From Ostrinia nubilalis (lineage: Eukaryota; Arthropoda; Insecta; Lepidoptera; Crambidae), in NCBI RefSeq assembly GCF_963855985.1, contig NC_087091.1, positions 17,304,154 through 17,368,153 on the forward strand: DNA of 64,000 nucleotides, read 5' to 3'. Below, in pieces: positions 30,430 through 42,143 of the stretch (positions are counted from its first letter, which is position 1; each line of letters opens with the position of its first letter). Position numbers and translations under genes: made by a program. The notes beneath the pieces are model-generated. The model did not search any database, was not told the DNA's origin, and worked only from the letters and a program-made list of their open reading frames with translations.

Positions 30430-32565
30430 GATTTACTTTTCTGCATGTACGGCTAGTTAAAATAAAATAAAACCACGCTTACGTAGGTACTATAGTTCTG
30501 GTTTCGTAGGTATCAATAGGAGTGAATATTCAGCATCAGGATGTGAGAGATCGTTAGTTCAACTTAATTGAAGCGTTTAGTGTTTTAAGTGAAATCATGT
30601 TTAAGGTTAGCATAGGAAATGCAAAAATCTCATTAATTATACAAGCAATATTATGAACGTAAAACTTACCTACTTGTACACCTACAAGTTTCTGAAGGTT
30701 TCTTACTAATTGCATAATCACTATATTAAAATTTAATGATGCCTTGAAAATGCATGTTAAAAATTTTTAAGTCCGTTCAGAATGTCAACTTTAATGAAAG
30801 GTAAATAAGACAGCACCAATTTAGCATAATAAAAACACGTAATTTTATGCGTCTTTTAAAACACAAGTAAATTGGCACCATATTTTGCATATTCGCATAA
30901 TCACTTTGATAAACAGCTTTGGGCGATGGTTATGTACCGCTATTATTCGTTATTGTGGTGTAATGTCAACATAAAAACTTAATTTACTTACCTACCATAA
31001 GAAAGTCGATAACATTATTTATCTTAAACGATTCAAGTACAGTACTATCTACATAAGATATTGGTATTGGTCTTATTGAGGTTGAACACTATATTGCATT
31101 TTTATAAATTGAAACTGAAATTACAGATTAAACTATGACGATCTTTTAGTCCAATATTATTTCAGTAACTTATAGCTTCTTAACTGAGTTTTTACTTTAA
31201 AAATCTTCTCTTTTACATATTCATCATTATTATAAATCCATACTTACGTTCAGTACCTACTGAAGGCATCGTAAGAAGTTATCTAGCTCGCTCTACATAT
31301 AAATCTGCTACCTGTAGAACTTTTCTGAAAATTTAAACCTCACTAAAAAGGTGAGTCCATTTAAAGCATTTCAATGTAAGGTAACGTTCTTACGAATGCA
31401 ACTGTTTCAATACAGGTAAAAATGTACAATGTTTATTTCGTGAAAGGATGTCACTGACACTGACACTAGAACATTTCATAGAGCGGCTCGTTGTTCTGTT
31501 ACAGTGCTCTATTCTATACTCACCTTAATGATAATATGTGTCATAAAACACACAATACAAAACGCGTATTTAGTAAAACCATTTGACATGCGTCCCGCGT
31601 CGTTCCGCTTTATCGAAGGGGTGACATGACCATATCGATTTGATATCTGGTCATTTAATTTGTGAACTCTGCGGACACGCCCGCCGTATCGGCAGTCATG
31701 CATCAACAATACTGTTTGGAAATTTTACCGTGTAATCACTGCGGTGAGTGCGGACTTGGGACATTTTTTGCGGCATCTTCTTCAGAATTATTACAAATAG
31801 GGATACGATCTACGAGTAAAATGATGCTTTCAGAGGCCTTATTGTAGTTACTAATGATTATCTACATTTGTTATTATAATATGAAGAAAGCAAAAATGAA
31901 AATCCTTATTTCGTTTTTTCAAAAGTCTGACATCTTTATTTTTTGTTTTTAAATTTATTTTTAAATCCTGTCCTTGACAGCTAAAATCAATTAATATTTC
32001 ATGCTAACTGTTGATTTCTTCAGTCAAATAAGCTATTGAAAGTAGGTATCCCCTAAGATCATCGCTTGTAATTTACAGATCTGCTTGTTACCGTCACCCA
32101 TTCAAAAACCACGTTATGAGTAAAGGCCTGAAATACGATTAATAGCGTTTTGAAGTACCCTTCGAATCGTGACTAAGACACTTTAAGCGTTATTATTTTT
32201 TAATTTAGCTAAAGCTAGCTATCGATAACAATCTCACCAGCAGATGCGATCTATGATAGAGCGAGCTTCCACAGAAGATGTCCCTTGAAGTCCCTTGAAG
32301 GAATCAAATATAAGATTTTTCAAATATTTCGGGCATCTTATATTTTCGTGACAAGTTCGTAGCCTCAGTGGTCTTTCCGAAGCCAACACAGTTAGGGTAA
32401 ATTGGTAAATTACCCGCACTGTATTCCCCGATATTTACCTTTGGTCCCTCGCCCTTTTGTTGCGATTGCACTCTAGTCGGAGGTATTGATTGGCACTCAC
32501 AACCGTGTGTACTATTAGAGCAGTTGATTGAACGGAAGACTGCTGGATGCGTGCGGTTCGTGTGA
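30430..32565. other. Non-coding, nothing recognised
   Basis: No gene, RNA or repeat with clear borders. Frames of about 60 codons here lack protein-like features. Confidence 0.4.
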
Positions 32566-32570
32566 TTGAA

Positions 32571-32597
32571 ACGCCTCTGTAGCCAAGTGGTTAGAGT
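32571..32597 (+). mobile_element. tRNA-head fragment of a SINE
   Basis: GCCTCTGTAGCCAAGTGGTT followed by AGAG is the 5' head with the A-box region typical of tRNA-derived SINEs. It is cut off before any B box. Confidence 0.4.
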
Positions 32598-32599
32598 TT

Positions 32600-33231
32600 A
32601 GATCAAGTCTTTGAGGAGAACTTTTTTGTTTTCCATTTCAGTTTGTCACAGATTTTGCCCGCAAATTCCCTCAGATGAAATTCAGTTTGTCACAGAAAGA
32701 CCGACTTTCTTGATTACCGACTTATCGTTATTATTGTGCCAATTTTCTCGATACCTTTTAAAATTATAATACTATCCTATTCTAATACATAAATAAACAT
32801 TAAAATACCTACAATAAAATGTCATCAAAATCCGTGTAGTTGTTTTTGTGTGAAAGAGTAAAAAAATCCATATGTCCTCACAAACTTTCACATATCATAT
32901 TGGTAGTCTTGGCGACAGATCTGGTAACACCATTGCTAGGTACTAGCCTAAAGCCCAGCACCGGTGTTACCAGAATAGGATAAAATTTTCATTAAAATTG
33001 CTATTTACAAAAATAGGATTCCCATAGAACCATCAATGAACCTGCATTGGATGCACCGATATCTAGTTCGATCCGCGGAGCTAGTTGGCAAACAGCCAAA
33101 GTAATAACTCCCTATCCAAAGAGTTCGTAAAAGAAAATTAAAAAACAGACTGAAACAGAAATACATCCCAAATAACCTGCATATCAGAGGGTAGTCCCAA
33201 GGGATTTTCTTTTAGGAATTATTATAGGATC
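32600..33231. other. Non-coding flank of LTR element
   Basis: Contains a LINE-tail-like fragment (ATCAAAATCCGTGTAGTTG, CTCACAAACTTTCAC) near 32823. The last five bases (GGATC, 33227-33231) form one half of the target duplication of the LTR retrotransposon. Confidence 0.5.
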
Positions 33232-33344
33232 TGTCATGTCTGACCTTCTTTATGGTTGCTTAGCAACGCGTGTTTTTCATTGTTATGACATAGTCATGTA
33301 AATAAACATTCAATATTTATCAAAGCATATTATTTTATGTAATA
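33232..33344 (+). repeat. 5' LTR (113 bp)
   Basis: Starts TGTCATGTCTGACC and ends TTTTATGTAATA. The terminal TG is standard, but the 3' end is TA, not CA. It contains GTTGCTTAGCAAC, a near-palindrome that fits an RFX X-box with a 1-base spacer, and an A/T-rich second half. Identical by eye to 37364-37476. Confidence 0.92.
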
Positions 33345-33362
33345 AATTGGCGACAGGATGCC
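33345..33362 (+). promoter_or_regulatory. Candidate tRNA primer binding site
   Basis: TTGGCGACAGGATGCC lies two bases after the LTR. The TGG start matches the complement of a tRNA CCA end. The gag start codon (ATG at 33358) overlaps this segment. The priming tRNA cannot be named from the sequence alone. Confidence 0.6.
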
Positions 33363-34241
33363 GATTTCAAATAAAAACTACACCAGAGTGCGAGCTGCAC
33401 TACGAGGAACCCTTACAAGAACAGAAAATTACCTAAACCTGCATGAAAACTTATGTAACGAAGAGATTGAATCACGACTACAGTCATTGGAAAATACATT
33501 ACAAAAAATACTAGAAACACAAGAAGAAATAGAATCTCAAGTGGACGAGGAATTATTAGAACAGGAAATTCAACAAAGGTACGAAATAGAAGAATTATGT
33601 ACTACTTTAAAAACGAAACTTTTGAAATTACGTACAAATAATAGATCTATTCATGAGCAATCACTAAATACAGCTCCGATTACAAACATTGCAACTGGAC
33701 ATGTACCGAAATTACAATTTCAACCATTACACGAAAAAGAGTCGTTCCGAAATTTTAATAAGAGATTGATGGTATATTTTCTAATAAACAAAATCGTTGA
33801 GCCTAGAACAAAAATATACATTCTGCTATCTACATTACCACCAGAACTTCATGAGAAACTATATGATCTATGTGCACCAGATGATCCACTACATAAAACT
33901 TATGAAGAACTTACCGCAATATTGGACGAGTATATCGACCCTAAACCCAGCGTTTGGGCTCTACAACACAAATTTATTTCCCGAATACAACAAGAAAATG
34001 AAACCATTGCAATATACGCATCAGAACTTAAGAAACTTTCATCAAATTGTAAATTCAAATGCATGAATTGCAAGAAAACTACCGCAGAAAGCTTCCTATC
34101 TCTACATTTATACGAGGACTTAAAGATGGCGAAATTCGTACGAAAATATTACAAGAACCGGACACATCTTCTTTTACTAAATTATTACAAATAGCTTCAG
34201 CAAATGAATTGGGTAAAACAGAGACTGCATCAACAAGATAA
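33358..34241 (+). pseudogene. gag: gag (matrix/capsid), frameshifted
   Basis: Starts at the ATG in the primer-site region. Residues 1-35 are basic, about 38-95 form a Glu/Gln/Leu-rich coiled coil, and 120-240 resemble a Gypsy capsid (P-K-L-x-F near 120, then F-x-x-F-N-K-R-L, L-S-T-L-P-P-E-L, Y-x-x-L). The frame runs into unrelated residues after about 34070 and stops at 34194. The expected continuation (F-I-R-G-L-K-D, L-L-Q-I-A-S-A-N-E-L) is in another frame at 34059-34241. A second frame change to the zinc-knuckle frame is needed near 34210-34240. Two indels, or one indel plus a programmed shift, explain this. The capsid protein would not be made intact. Confidence 0.85.
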
Positions 34242-34588
34242 TCAGTTCTAATAAAAAACCAGCGATACAGAATATGAATCGAAAATCACCGAGGTCAATT
34301 AAAGACCTATCAGGTAAATGTTTTCGCTGTGGGAAGCCTGATCATCGTGCAAATGAATGCGGAGCAATCAACTCTACATGTCGAAAATGTCAAAAAGTAG
34401 GACATCTGGCAAGAGTATGCTTGAAACGGACACAGACGAACCAGATTGATGTAGGTTTGAATTCTGTAAGTGATGAAAGCATAGCTGATATTAACCTCAT
34501 CAAAAGTGAAGTCACAGAAAGATATATGATTACTATCACCATAGAAAATAGAACAATTAAGATGGAATTTGACACGGGTGCTTCATAG
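34226..34588 (+). pseudogene. Nucleocapsid zinc knuckles and start of protease
   Basis: The frame, in which 34274 is the first ATG, holds two CCHC knuckles of form C-x2-C-x4-H-x4-C (CFRCGKPDHRANEC, then CRKCQKVGHLARVC), which bind RNA during packaging. It continues to the aspartic protease active site D-T-G-A-S at 34571-34585. The next codon is TAG (34586-34588), directly after the catalytic motif. The same frame resumes after this stop, so it is a point nonsense mutation and not a frame change. Confidence 0.9.
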
Positions 34589-34594
34589 TCATCG

Positions 34595-37375
34595 ATGTCC
34601 CTTGCCGACTACAATGCCCTGAATATTAATAAAAAGATTTTCAAAACTGATATGAAACTGAGAACTTACACCGGAGAAATAATTAAACCTTATGGAGTCG
34701 TTTACATCAAAGGAATTTACAAAAACCAAAATTTCTATGGTAAACTGTATATTATTGACAAAAATGTTGATCCAATATTTGGTAGAAGCTGGATGAAAGA
34801 ATTAAACATTGAACTAGCAGATGTTCGATTAGTTGAATCAGTACCTCAAAATAATATATTAGACCAATTGTTGGAGGAATTTGCATCTTCTGTATTCCAA
34901 ACTGATCTTGGTAAAATTCCCAACTACAAGGCACACCTTAACTTAAAAGAGAACACACAACCAATTTTTATAAAACCTAGAAGAATCCCTTACGCTCTTA
35001 AACCGAAAGTAGATGAAGAAATAGATCGCCTTTGCAAAATAGGCGTAATTACAAAAATATACCATTCTGAATGGGGTACGCCGATCGTTCCAATTGTAAA
35101 ACCTAATGGGTCAATTCGACTTTGCGCTGACTACAAGATAACATTGAATAAAGTTATCCAAGATGAAAAATATCCGATTCCAATAATTGAAGACATATTC
35201 TCGGAGATGAATGGAGGCAAAATTTTCTGTACACTTGACATTACGCAAGCATACTTAAATATGGAAATGGACGAAGAAAGCGCCTTACTACAAACCCTTA
35301 GCACACATAAAGGAACATACAAGGTTAATAGACTAATGTTTGGAGTAAAAGTAGCACCAAGTCTTTGGCAAAGATTTATGGACCAACTGCTTCAAGGACT
35401 AAGAGGAGTAAAATGTTTCTTTGATGACATAATTATTCAAGGATCATCTGAAAGTCAATTATGTCAACGATTGAAAGAAGTTCTTTTAAAACTTAAGGAA
35501 AACAATCTGCGAGTGAATAAAGAAAAATGCCACTTCTTTAAACGCAGTATTAACTACCTAGGTCACACTATTGACGAACATGGCTTACACAAAAACATAG
35601 ACAAAGTAAAAGCCATATGTCAAACTAAACCACCGAAAAACGTTAATGAATTACGTACATTCCTCGGCATGGCAAATTACTACAATAAATTTATACCAAA
35701 TCTAACGGCAATTACAAACCCTCTGAATGAACTACTAAAGAAAGGAACGGAATTTATATGGAATTCGAAATGCCAGACCAGTTTTGATAATATAAAGAAA
35801 GAAATTCTCAGCGAAAGAGTATTGACATATTTTGATCCAGCCAGGCCACTTGTTCTAGCTACTGATGCGTCACCGCTCGGATTGGGAGCTGTTCTCTCTC
35901 ACAGATACCCTGATGGATCCGAACGGCCAATCGCGTTTGCATCGAGATCTTTAACTTCAAGTGAAAAGAAGTATAGTCAAATTGACAAAGAAGCAACAGC
36001 TATACATTGGGGGTTAAAGAAATTCTTCCATTACTGTTACGGCCGAAAGTTTACACTAATTACTGATCATAAACCATTAACTTCAATTTTTCACCCAAAC
36101 CAAACCTTGCCAGCCCTCAGCACCATGAGATTGTTTCATTATGCACATTTTTTATCTGGATTCGATTACAATATTGAATACCGAACTTCAAAGAATAACT
36201 CCAATGCATATTACCTATCCAGATTTCCTGTAGAAAATGTCAAAGAAAATTCAATAGACCAGCATTGCGCGTACCAAATACAGCAAATTAACACACTGGA
36301 GATAGGGCCGCAAGTCATCGCTCGTGAAACTGCTAAAGATGATGAACTTAAGCCAATACTAGAAGCGCTGAAATCAGGACGATCTCTGAAACATTATGGG
36401 TACAAAGATAATGAACTTACTCTACAAAATGATTGTATTTTAAAAGGAAGCAGAGTATTTATTCCAAAAAACTTACACATGCAGATACTAAACGAATTAC
36501 ATGCGGGCCATATTGGTATTCTGAAAATGAAGTTACTAGCTCGTAGCTATGTTTATTGGAAGAACATAGACAAAGATATAGAAAATAAGGTAAAATCTTG
36601 CAGAGCATGTCGTTTAGAACAGAATCAACCAACTCGAGCTCCTATTCATCACTGGGAAGAACCAAACGGCCCATGGCAAAGACTTCATATCGACTTCGCA
36701 GGTCCATCAAATGGACACTATCTTTTCATTGTCGTTGACGCATTTTCAAAATGGGTTGAAATAATCCCTACAAAAACCACTACAAGTTCATGGTGCATAA
36801 AAAGATTAAATGAATTATTTGTCACTTTCGGAATACCTCACATATTAGTTTCAGACAACGGCCGCCAATTCACACACCGAAGAACTGCACCATACCACCC
36901 AGCGTCCAACGGCCAAGCTGAAAGATTCGTACAGACCATCAAGAGAGCACTGCGTTCAATGGCGGGGGAGAGAGGCGACTTAACGGATAAACTCTTGGAG
37001 ATTAAATACCGACTGAGGCGTACCCCTGGCGCTAGTGGACACTCAGCTTACGAGCTCATGTTTGGCCGAGAAGTAAGGACTAGACTTCATACTATGCTCA
37101 AAACCCCACCAGTCACTCCATCGAGAACTAATGACACATTGGCCTTACATACAAGACATTTTGTTTGTGGAGACAGAGTGCAAGCTAGACTCTACGGAAG
37201 CTCCGCTCAGAAGTGGACATTTGCCACAGTGGTACAGCGCCTGGGCAAGCTGCACTATGTCGTGCGTACGGACGGCGGTTTGACCTGGACGCGCCATCTG
37301 GACCAGCTGCTGCCGGCGCCACTGGTGCCAGCAGTGCCGCAGCCAGGAATCGCGGCGGAGGCGTGTCATGTCTGA
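34595..37375 (+). pseudogene. pol: pol: protease end, RT, RNase H, integrase
   Basis: A 926-codon frame continuing the protease after the stop (I-F-G-R-S-W flap-side motif near residue 65). Reverse transcriptase spans about 130-330 with L-D-I-T-Q-A-Y and the catalytic F-F-D-D (D277, D278) in place of the commoner Y-x-D-D. RNase H has D424, E466 and D491, but the last acidic site in the N-A-D-x-L-S-R motif reads Tyr (Y539). Integrase follows: zinc motif H-A-G-H ... C-x2-C near 635-680, then D700, D754 and E776. Only 21 residues separate the last two instead of about 35, and the segment between Q-F-T and R-T-A-P-Y-H-P is missing, an in-frame loss of about 14 codons. The frame ends inside the 3' LTR. 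Confidence 0.93.
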
Positions 37376-37476
37376 CCTTCTTTATGGTTGCTTAGCAACG
37401 CGTGTTTTTCATTGTTATGACATAGTCATGTAAATAAACATTCAATATTTATCAAAGCATATTATTTTATGTAATA
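37364..37476 (+). repeat. 3' LTR (113 bp)
   Basis: Same sequence as the 5' LTR. The pol frame ends 12 bases into it (TGA at 37373-37375). The preceding GCGGCGGAGGCG is a poor polypurine tract. It is followed by GGATC, the second half of the target duplication. Confidence 0.92.
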
Positions 37477-37519
37477 GGATCTGCAATAAATACAATCAAT
37501 AATGAATCAAGATAATACG

Positions 37520-37765
37520 GCATAGGACTTGTTCCCACGGAGATATCAGAGCTTTTAGCAGAATCCCGTTTAATAACACTCGAACATCCCGTTTGCAGTG
37601 TCCCGCAAAAAAACCGACTCGTTCGAATCTGTAATAAGAATTTCAAAAAACATAAATGTGTGTTCACACGACAGTGTTCCGGGATCCCTTATTACTGTAT
37701 CCTTGGTTAATTTTCAAAGAATTAATATCAACTAAGGATATACAGTAATACAGGATCCGAACTCT
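37520..37765. mobile_element. MITE-like element, TTTGCAGTGTCCCGCAA family
   Basis: TTGTTCCCACGG, AGAATCCCGTTTAATA, CATCCCGTTTGCAGTGTCCC and TGTGTTCACACGACAG recur at 27175-27330 and 27455. A small inverted pair (TACTGTATCCTTGG / ACTAAGGATATACAGTA) lies at about 37690-37750. Confidence 0.5.
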
Positions 37766-37787
37766 TGATATCCTTAGAAATAAATAC

Positions 37788-37950
37788 TTCATCATCATCA
37801 TTTCAGCCACAGGACGTCCATTGCTGAACATAGGCCTCCCCCAATGCTTTCCACGTTGATCGATTGGTAGCGGCCTGCGTCCAGCGCTTCCCTGCTACCT
37901 TTACGATGTCGTTTATCCACCAATCCATCTTGTAGGTGGACCGACGACAG
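37788..37950 (-). mobile_element. RTE-like LINE 3' end, antisense
   Basis: CATCATCATCATTTCAGCCA, AGGACGTCCATTGCTGAACA, GCGGCCTGCGTCCAGCGCTT and CATCTTGTAGGTGGAC mark this truncated copy. It is similar to 39703-39860. Confidence 0.8.
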
Positions 37951-37959
37951 TAAATAAAT

Positions 37960-39695
37960 ACTTGCGCAGTCTCATTTTTTTATGTAACTGATTTAATTTT
38001 GGGTATTCATCTCAAGACAAGTGTGGTGAGATTGTGGTCAAGTTACCTTTAAATTTATTTTATAAAAGACTTTATACCTGTAAGTAATCTAAAGAATTAA
38101 GTGAAGTTCATAAAACTTCCAATTTCCCTTCGATAATTTTGACCCGTTTCCCAGAGTTCGTGAGAACATAATTAAGTAAAACGCGTTAAAGTGTTGCAGT
38201 ATCACTGTTCAGTTAAGTGGCACTTCACGATCCTTGTACGGTAAAAGTATCAAAATTGATTAGCGTATTTTCTCTCGTTTGCACTAATTGTATCAAAATG
38301 AACCACATTAATGAGCAAAGGCCTCGAACACACGTAATGTATCTTTCATTTTGCAAAATCAGAATTAAGGTGTGACTTTAGTCTATGTATTGTTTAGTTA
38401 GAGATTTGGAGTCTCTGGAACCAGATCTACAGGGTTCAATTTCCAGATAGGGCACACAAATTTAAAAATTACTGTGCAAATTCTCCCTACTTTAGGTAGA
38501 ATTTAAGTAATAGGCTTGACGGCGGATACCTGAATCGGTCATTGTGGAAATTTTTTCTCCAGCAGTGGACGTCATTTGGCCTGAAACAAACAAACGAATT
38601 GGCTTGAGTCAACTGATTGTCCAATAAAATAAAGTAAAAATAAAATACATGATGCATTTTCAGAATCAATATTTACAAGAACCTTATTGCGTTCGCTGCC
38701 GAAAGTACATAACTCATCAACTCCCAATTGAAACAAATGAGGGTAGTACAAAAAGTGCTCTTTTCCGGAGTGCCGTGGAGCGAATTCTCTGTAATACCGG
38801 AATTAATATCAGTGAGCGGGTAATGGGAACGAATTGCGCAGCTTTGTCTTTTTTCCCGGAATAAACGCTGCGGATAAACGCTGGCAGTCAGCGAGATTTG
38901 TTTGATTTGAATTAACGAATATTTAAATTTAGAATGCGATTTGATCTTCTTTTTTTTATGAGCAGCGCCCAGTGTGTTATTATGAGTATTTCGGTAACGC
39001 TCTTTTAGCGTAATTTTTGTACCAATTTTACCTAAGAGGTGAATTTTTGTATAGAGCCTTAAAACTACAAGTGGTACTTATATAAATATAATCTGTTATA
39101 ACAAGCAGTAGATCAAAAATATTTCGTTTTAAATACAGTAAACGATTTTTTCAGATTTCTCTTGTACTACTTATTTTGAAAGAAACTTAAAAGAAAATCG
39201 TACTGAAGGGTTTCAGATAACGAAATTCAAGATCAAAATTTTGTGCACTTTGAATTCGTGTACAAGTAAGTAGTTAAGTATAGAGATTTGAAAATTCTAT
39301 GATTCTTTATTGAATTATTCTTAATAGGACCAAAATACATTATTGAAAAGCACCAAAAAGTTTGTTCCCCAACTGCATAACAAAGTTTTATCGCCTCAAT
39401 TCTCGAAATCTCACAGTGAGCCGTTGACTTTTACAATATTGCAACATCGCAACATCCATGGCATTGAATACGACATAAACCTATACTTTGCCGTCGTAAA
39501 TGCTCAACAATTTGTTGCAGTCGCACATTGTGGTGTCCGTGGAAATCTGGGTTCTGGTGGCAGACAAGAAATCCTTGTCCTTTTTCGGTGTTGTCAGTAT
39601 TTGTGTTTATGGATGTTCTGTATTAACATACCTCTTACCAGACTAGGTAATCAGTTAGTGTAAAATCTCTATTAATAAAAAAACATGAGTAAAAA
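37960..39695. other. Non-coding with decayed repeats
   Basis: A degenerate tRNA-like stretch with a B-box-like GGTTCAATTTCC is near 38432. A sense LINE-end fragment (CATTGTGGAAATTTTTTCTC, CCAGCAGTGGACGTCATTTG) is at about 38530-38590. The 106-codon frame at 39343-39663 shows no known domain. No gene supported. Confidence 0.4.
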
Positions 39696-39702
39696 GGTGT
39701 TT

Positions 39703-39860
39703 CATCATCATCATCATTTCAGCCATAGCACGTCCACTGCTGAACATAGGCCTCCCCTAATTGATCGATTGGTAGCGGCCTGCGTCCAGCGCTTCCCTGC
39801 TACCTTTACGATGTCGTCGGTCCACCTTGTAGGTGGACGTCCCACACTGCGTTTGGTGTT
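39703..39860 (-). mobile_element. RTE-like LINE 3' end, antisense
   Basis: CATCATCATCATTTCAGCCA, GCACGTCCACTGCTGAACAT, CTACCTTTACGATGTCGTCG and CACCTTGTAGGTGGACGTCC. Well-preserved, 5'-truncated copy. Confidence 0.8.
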
Positions 39861-39864
39861 TGTT

Positions 39865-40640
39865 ACTTCTATAACTTAAACCAATGGACGGTTTTTTATG
39901 AAACTTTACTATTGTAACATACCTACATTAAATTACAACCTGATTATTTTATCGTAACTTGCATGAAGCAACTGATAGAAGCTAATTCAAACATTGAATG
40001 ACGATGAGGTCTAAGATATCACATCATTCAATAAAATGGCGTTAAAAAGTATCAAGACATTAACAATTTATTGTTCTTGATAGCAAATCAAGTTAAACAC
40101 TAAGTCGTTCATAATTCATGATTCATAGGTAGGTACCATTTTTCCATAAAAAATTATAGTCTGATGAACTGCAAACAGTAAACTGTGACTGGTGTTTGTA
40201 TTCAGTGGCTAATCTGCATTCATATGCCGATTTCGGTTTTTTTTTTTGAAGTTCGAATTCATGTTCTTTTTTTTCTTAAATGTCTCATGATATAACTACC
40301 GTTAGTACAACCGTCTTTCCAGCCAGGATTTATACTCACCTTAAAATCTAAGTCGTTTAAGTTTAGTGGTCTATGGAGAGCAGCGTTTAGGAGTTATGCG
40401 GGGAGCAAGCGTTTCCGGACGGTAAATCAACTTAACGTGTTTCTGGAACTGCTGCGAATGCTCCCTGGAAACGGACCATCGTTATCTTTGTCTTGGATGT
40501 TGGATATTTCAAGGGAGGTGATCTATAATAATTTTGCTACTCTTTTTTGTCATTTTTTTTTTATAAGAGAAGAATTGAAATAGTGGTTTATTAATTTAGT
40601 CTCATAGTTATTTAATTCTTAGCGAGTCGCATCTCAAACT
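39865..40640. other. Non-coding, nothing firm
   Basis: On the minus strand, 40340-40500 ends in a donor-like AAG|GTGAGTATAAAT, but all three frames are interrupted within that stretch. I do not call an exon. Confidence 0.3.
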
Positions 40641-40646
40641 AATTTG

Positions 40647-40735
40647 AAAATTATAAATAAATTGAAAAAATCGAACTGCCTAAGGCGGTAATTTAACCCA
40701 CGACCATTTCAAGTTATTTATAATTTTCAAATTAG
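40647..40735. mobile_element. Deleted copy of the tRNA-like palindrome
   Basis: AAATTATAAATAAATTGAAA at the left and TTTCAAGTTATTTATAATTT at the right are inverted. In between only the 3' side of the tRNA-like sequence remains (ATCGAACTGCCTAAGGCGG, AACCCACGACC). The tRNA head has been lost. Confidence 0.65.
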
Positions 40736-40884
40736 TCTCATAGTTTTCATGAAATCAGTTCTATTAAATAGAGGCTTTCCCATCGTCCCCAACAGGCTGT
40801 AAATGCTTGTACTAAATACATAAGTACTTACTACATATACCTCTCTTAAAGCTGTAACCCTTACAGTTTCGTTGGCTCGTTCGT

Positions 40885-40995
40885 TTCAGCCAAATGACGT
40901 CCACTGCTGGACAAAGGCCTCCCCCAAGGCTTTCCATAATTAACGGTCCTGTGGTGCCCGCATCCAGGTTCTTCCCGCAACTTTTACCACAAAAT
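40885..40995 (-). mobile_element. RTE-like LINE 3' end, antisense
   Basis: GTTCGTTTCAGCCAAATGAC, CTGCTGGACAAAGGCCTCCC and TTCTTCCCGCAACTTTTACC. A copy of the subfamily also seen at 23925 and 43812. Confidence 0.8.
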
Positions 40996-40999
40996 TATC

Positions 41000-41640
41000 A
41001 ACAAATTCTTTTCTCAAACGAAATTTTCAAGTGATTCGGAAATTTAGCTTGTCCCATGTATGCAAATGATTTTTGATAAACACACAATCGTCTTTTAAAC
41101 ACGTCTATGTTTATCACTACATAAATAAAGGGTGCTTTATAAAATCCAAACAACAAGAGTATTAAAAAAATAATGGAGGTCGTAAAGAATCGTCCCGGCG
41201 GGTCGGTTTAATGAAACAAGCGAAATAAAAGGATAAATAAAGAAAGTATTCTTAATAAACTTGTCACGCGAGAAGGAGAAAGTTAATTTCCTGTTTCGTC
41301 CAGTCTAAGGATATAAGGACGGTTTTCTAGTTAGAGCTGCACGAATAAAGACAATTAAAACTTAAGTAGGTGTTATTTACGTCAACTATAAATTTTACAC
41401 AAGTAGACATTTACATTTGATCGCCCTAAGTGAAGTAAGCAAATATTTTTATTGGGGATTGTAGACTTTTAGGGGTTTTAAAAATAAAATACCACTCACT
41501 GATTAATCACGAAATCTCAGAAACTGTAATACCTGATTTGTGTATATTTTAGTTACAATTAAAAAGACTAAACAACGGGAACTTTAAATTCAATTTTTTT
41601 TAAGTGATGATCATGACGATTTTTTGCTCACTGTGCATGT
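41000..41640. other. Non-coding, nothing recognised
   Basis: AT-rich, no supported features. Confidence 0.4.
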
Positions 41641-41647
41641 TTATCAC

Positions 41648-41977
41648 TTTTTTTTATCCACAACGAGGAAGCTCTTGCCCTGTATCTCACCTGATGGTAA
41701 GTGATGATCAGGCCGAAGGTGGAAGCGAGCTTCACCCGGAATCCTCAACCACGGAGGAACTGGATATCTTACCTCTATCTGCCGGAACACAACAATGCTG
41801 TTAACATTATTGTTATGGCGACAGACTTAGGCAAGATGGTGGTAGCTAGCCAGGCGGACTTAGAACAAGCCCTACCACCAACCAAACCGAACAGAAAATC
41901 TGCTCCCACTGGGAATCGAACCCGGGACCTCTGCTCTGCGTCTGAAGCAGGTGGTCTTACCACTAGACCACAGAGGC
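41648..41977 (-). mobile_element. tRNA-derived SINE, full length
   Basis: On the minus strand the element begins GCCTCTGTGGTCTAGTGGTA, the head of a tRNA-related sequence. An A box (TGGTCTAGTGG) and a perfect B box (GGTTCGATTCC) follow within the first 75 bases. The body contains CCACCATCTTGCC, AACAATAATGTTAACAGC and GGGTGAAGCTCGCTTCCACC, and the 3' end runs GAGCTTCCTCGTTGTGGATA into an A-rich tail. It is transcribed by RNA polymerase III and depends on a LINE for mobility. Truncated relatives are at 10686 and 16848. Confidence 0.85.
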
Positions 41978-42143
41978 GGTTAAGGGTCACTTGACATCAA
42001 TAAAGTGCAATGAAAATTCAAATCATTACTTAGGCCTTTTCCAGGGCACTTGTACACGTCCCAAATATACCTTTTTCACCACTGACAATAACAACAAAAG
42101 CCCCAAAAACTTATAAAGCTTACAGTGCTTTTCATCTTTTCAG

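Larger units (their letters stand above)
33232..37476 (+). mobile_element. Ty3/Gypsy-type LTR retrotransposon, defective
   Basis: A complete-looking 4.2-kb insertion: 5' LTR, primer binding site, gag, protease, reverse transcriptase, RNase H, integrase and 3' LTR, in the order of Ty3/Gypsy elements. The two 113-bp LTRs show no difference by eye, and GGATC flanks both ends (33227-33231, 37477-37481), so the copy looks recent. No envelope frame. Short LTRs and the gag/pol style resemble the Mag/mdg1-like lineages of insects (inference). The coding region is nevertheless broken in several places, so the copy should be unable to move by itself. Confidence 0.93.

Noticed and set aside
33797..34066. 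An alternative gag-region frame of 89 codons
   Set aside because: Shadow of the main gag frame. It lacks any Gag pattern.
40340..40500. Minus-strand exon ending at an AAG|GTGAGT donor
   Set aside because: All three frames are interrupted within the stretch and no acceptor or partner exon was found.
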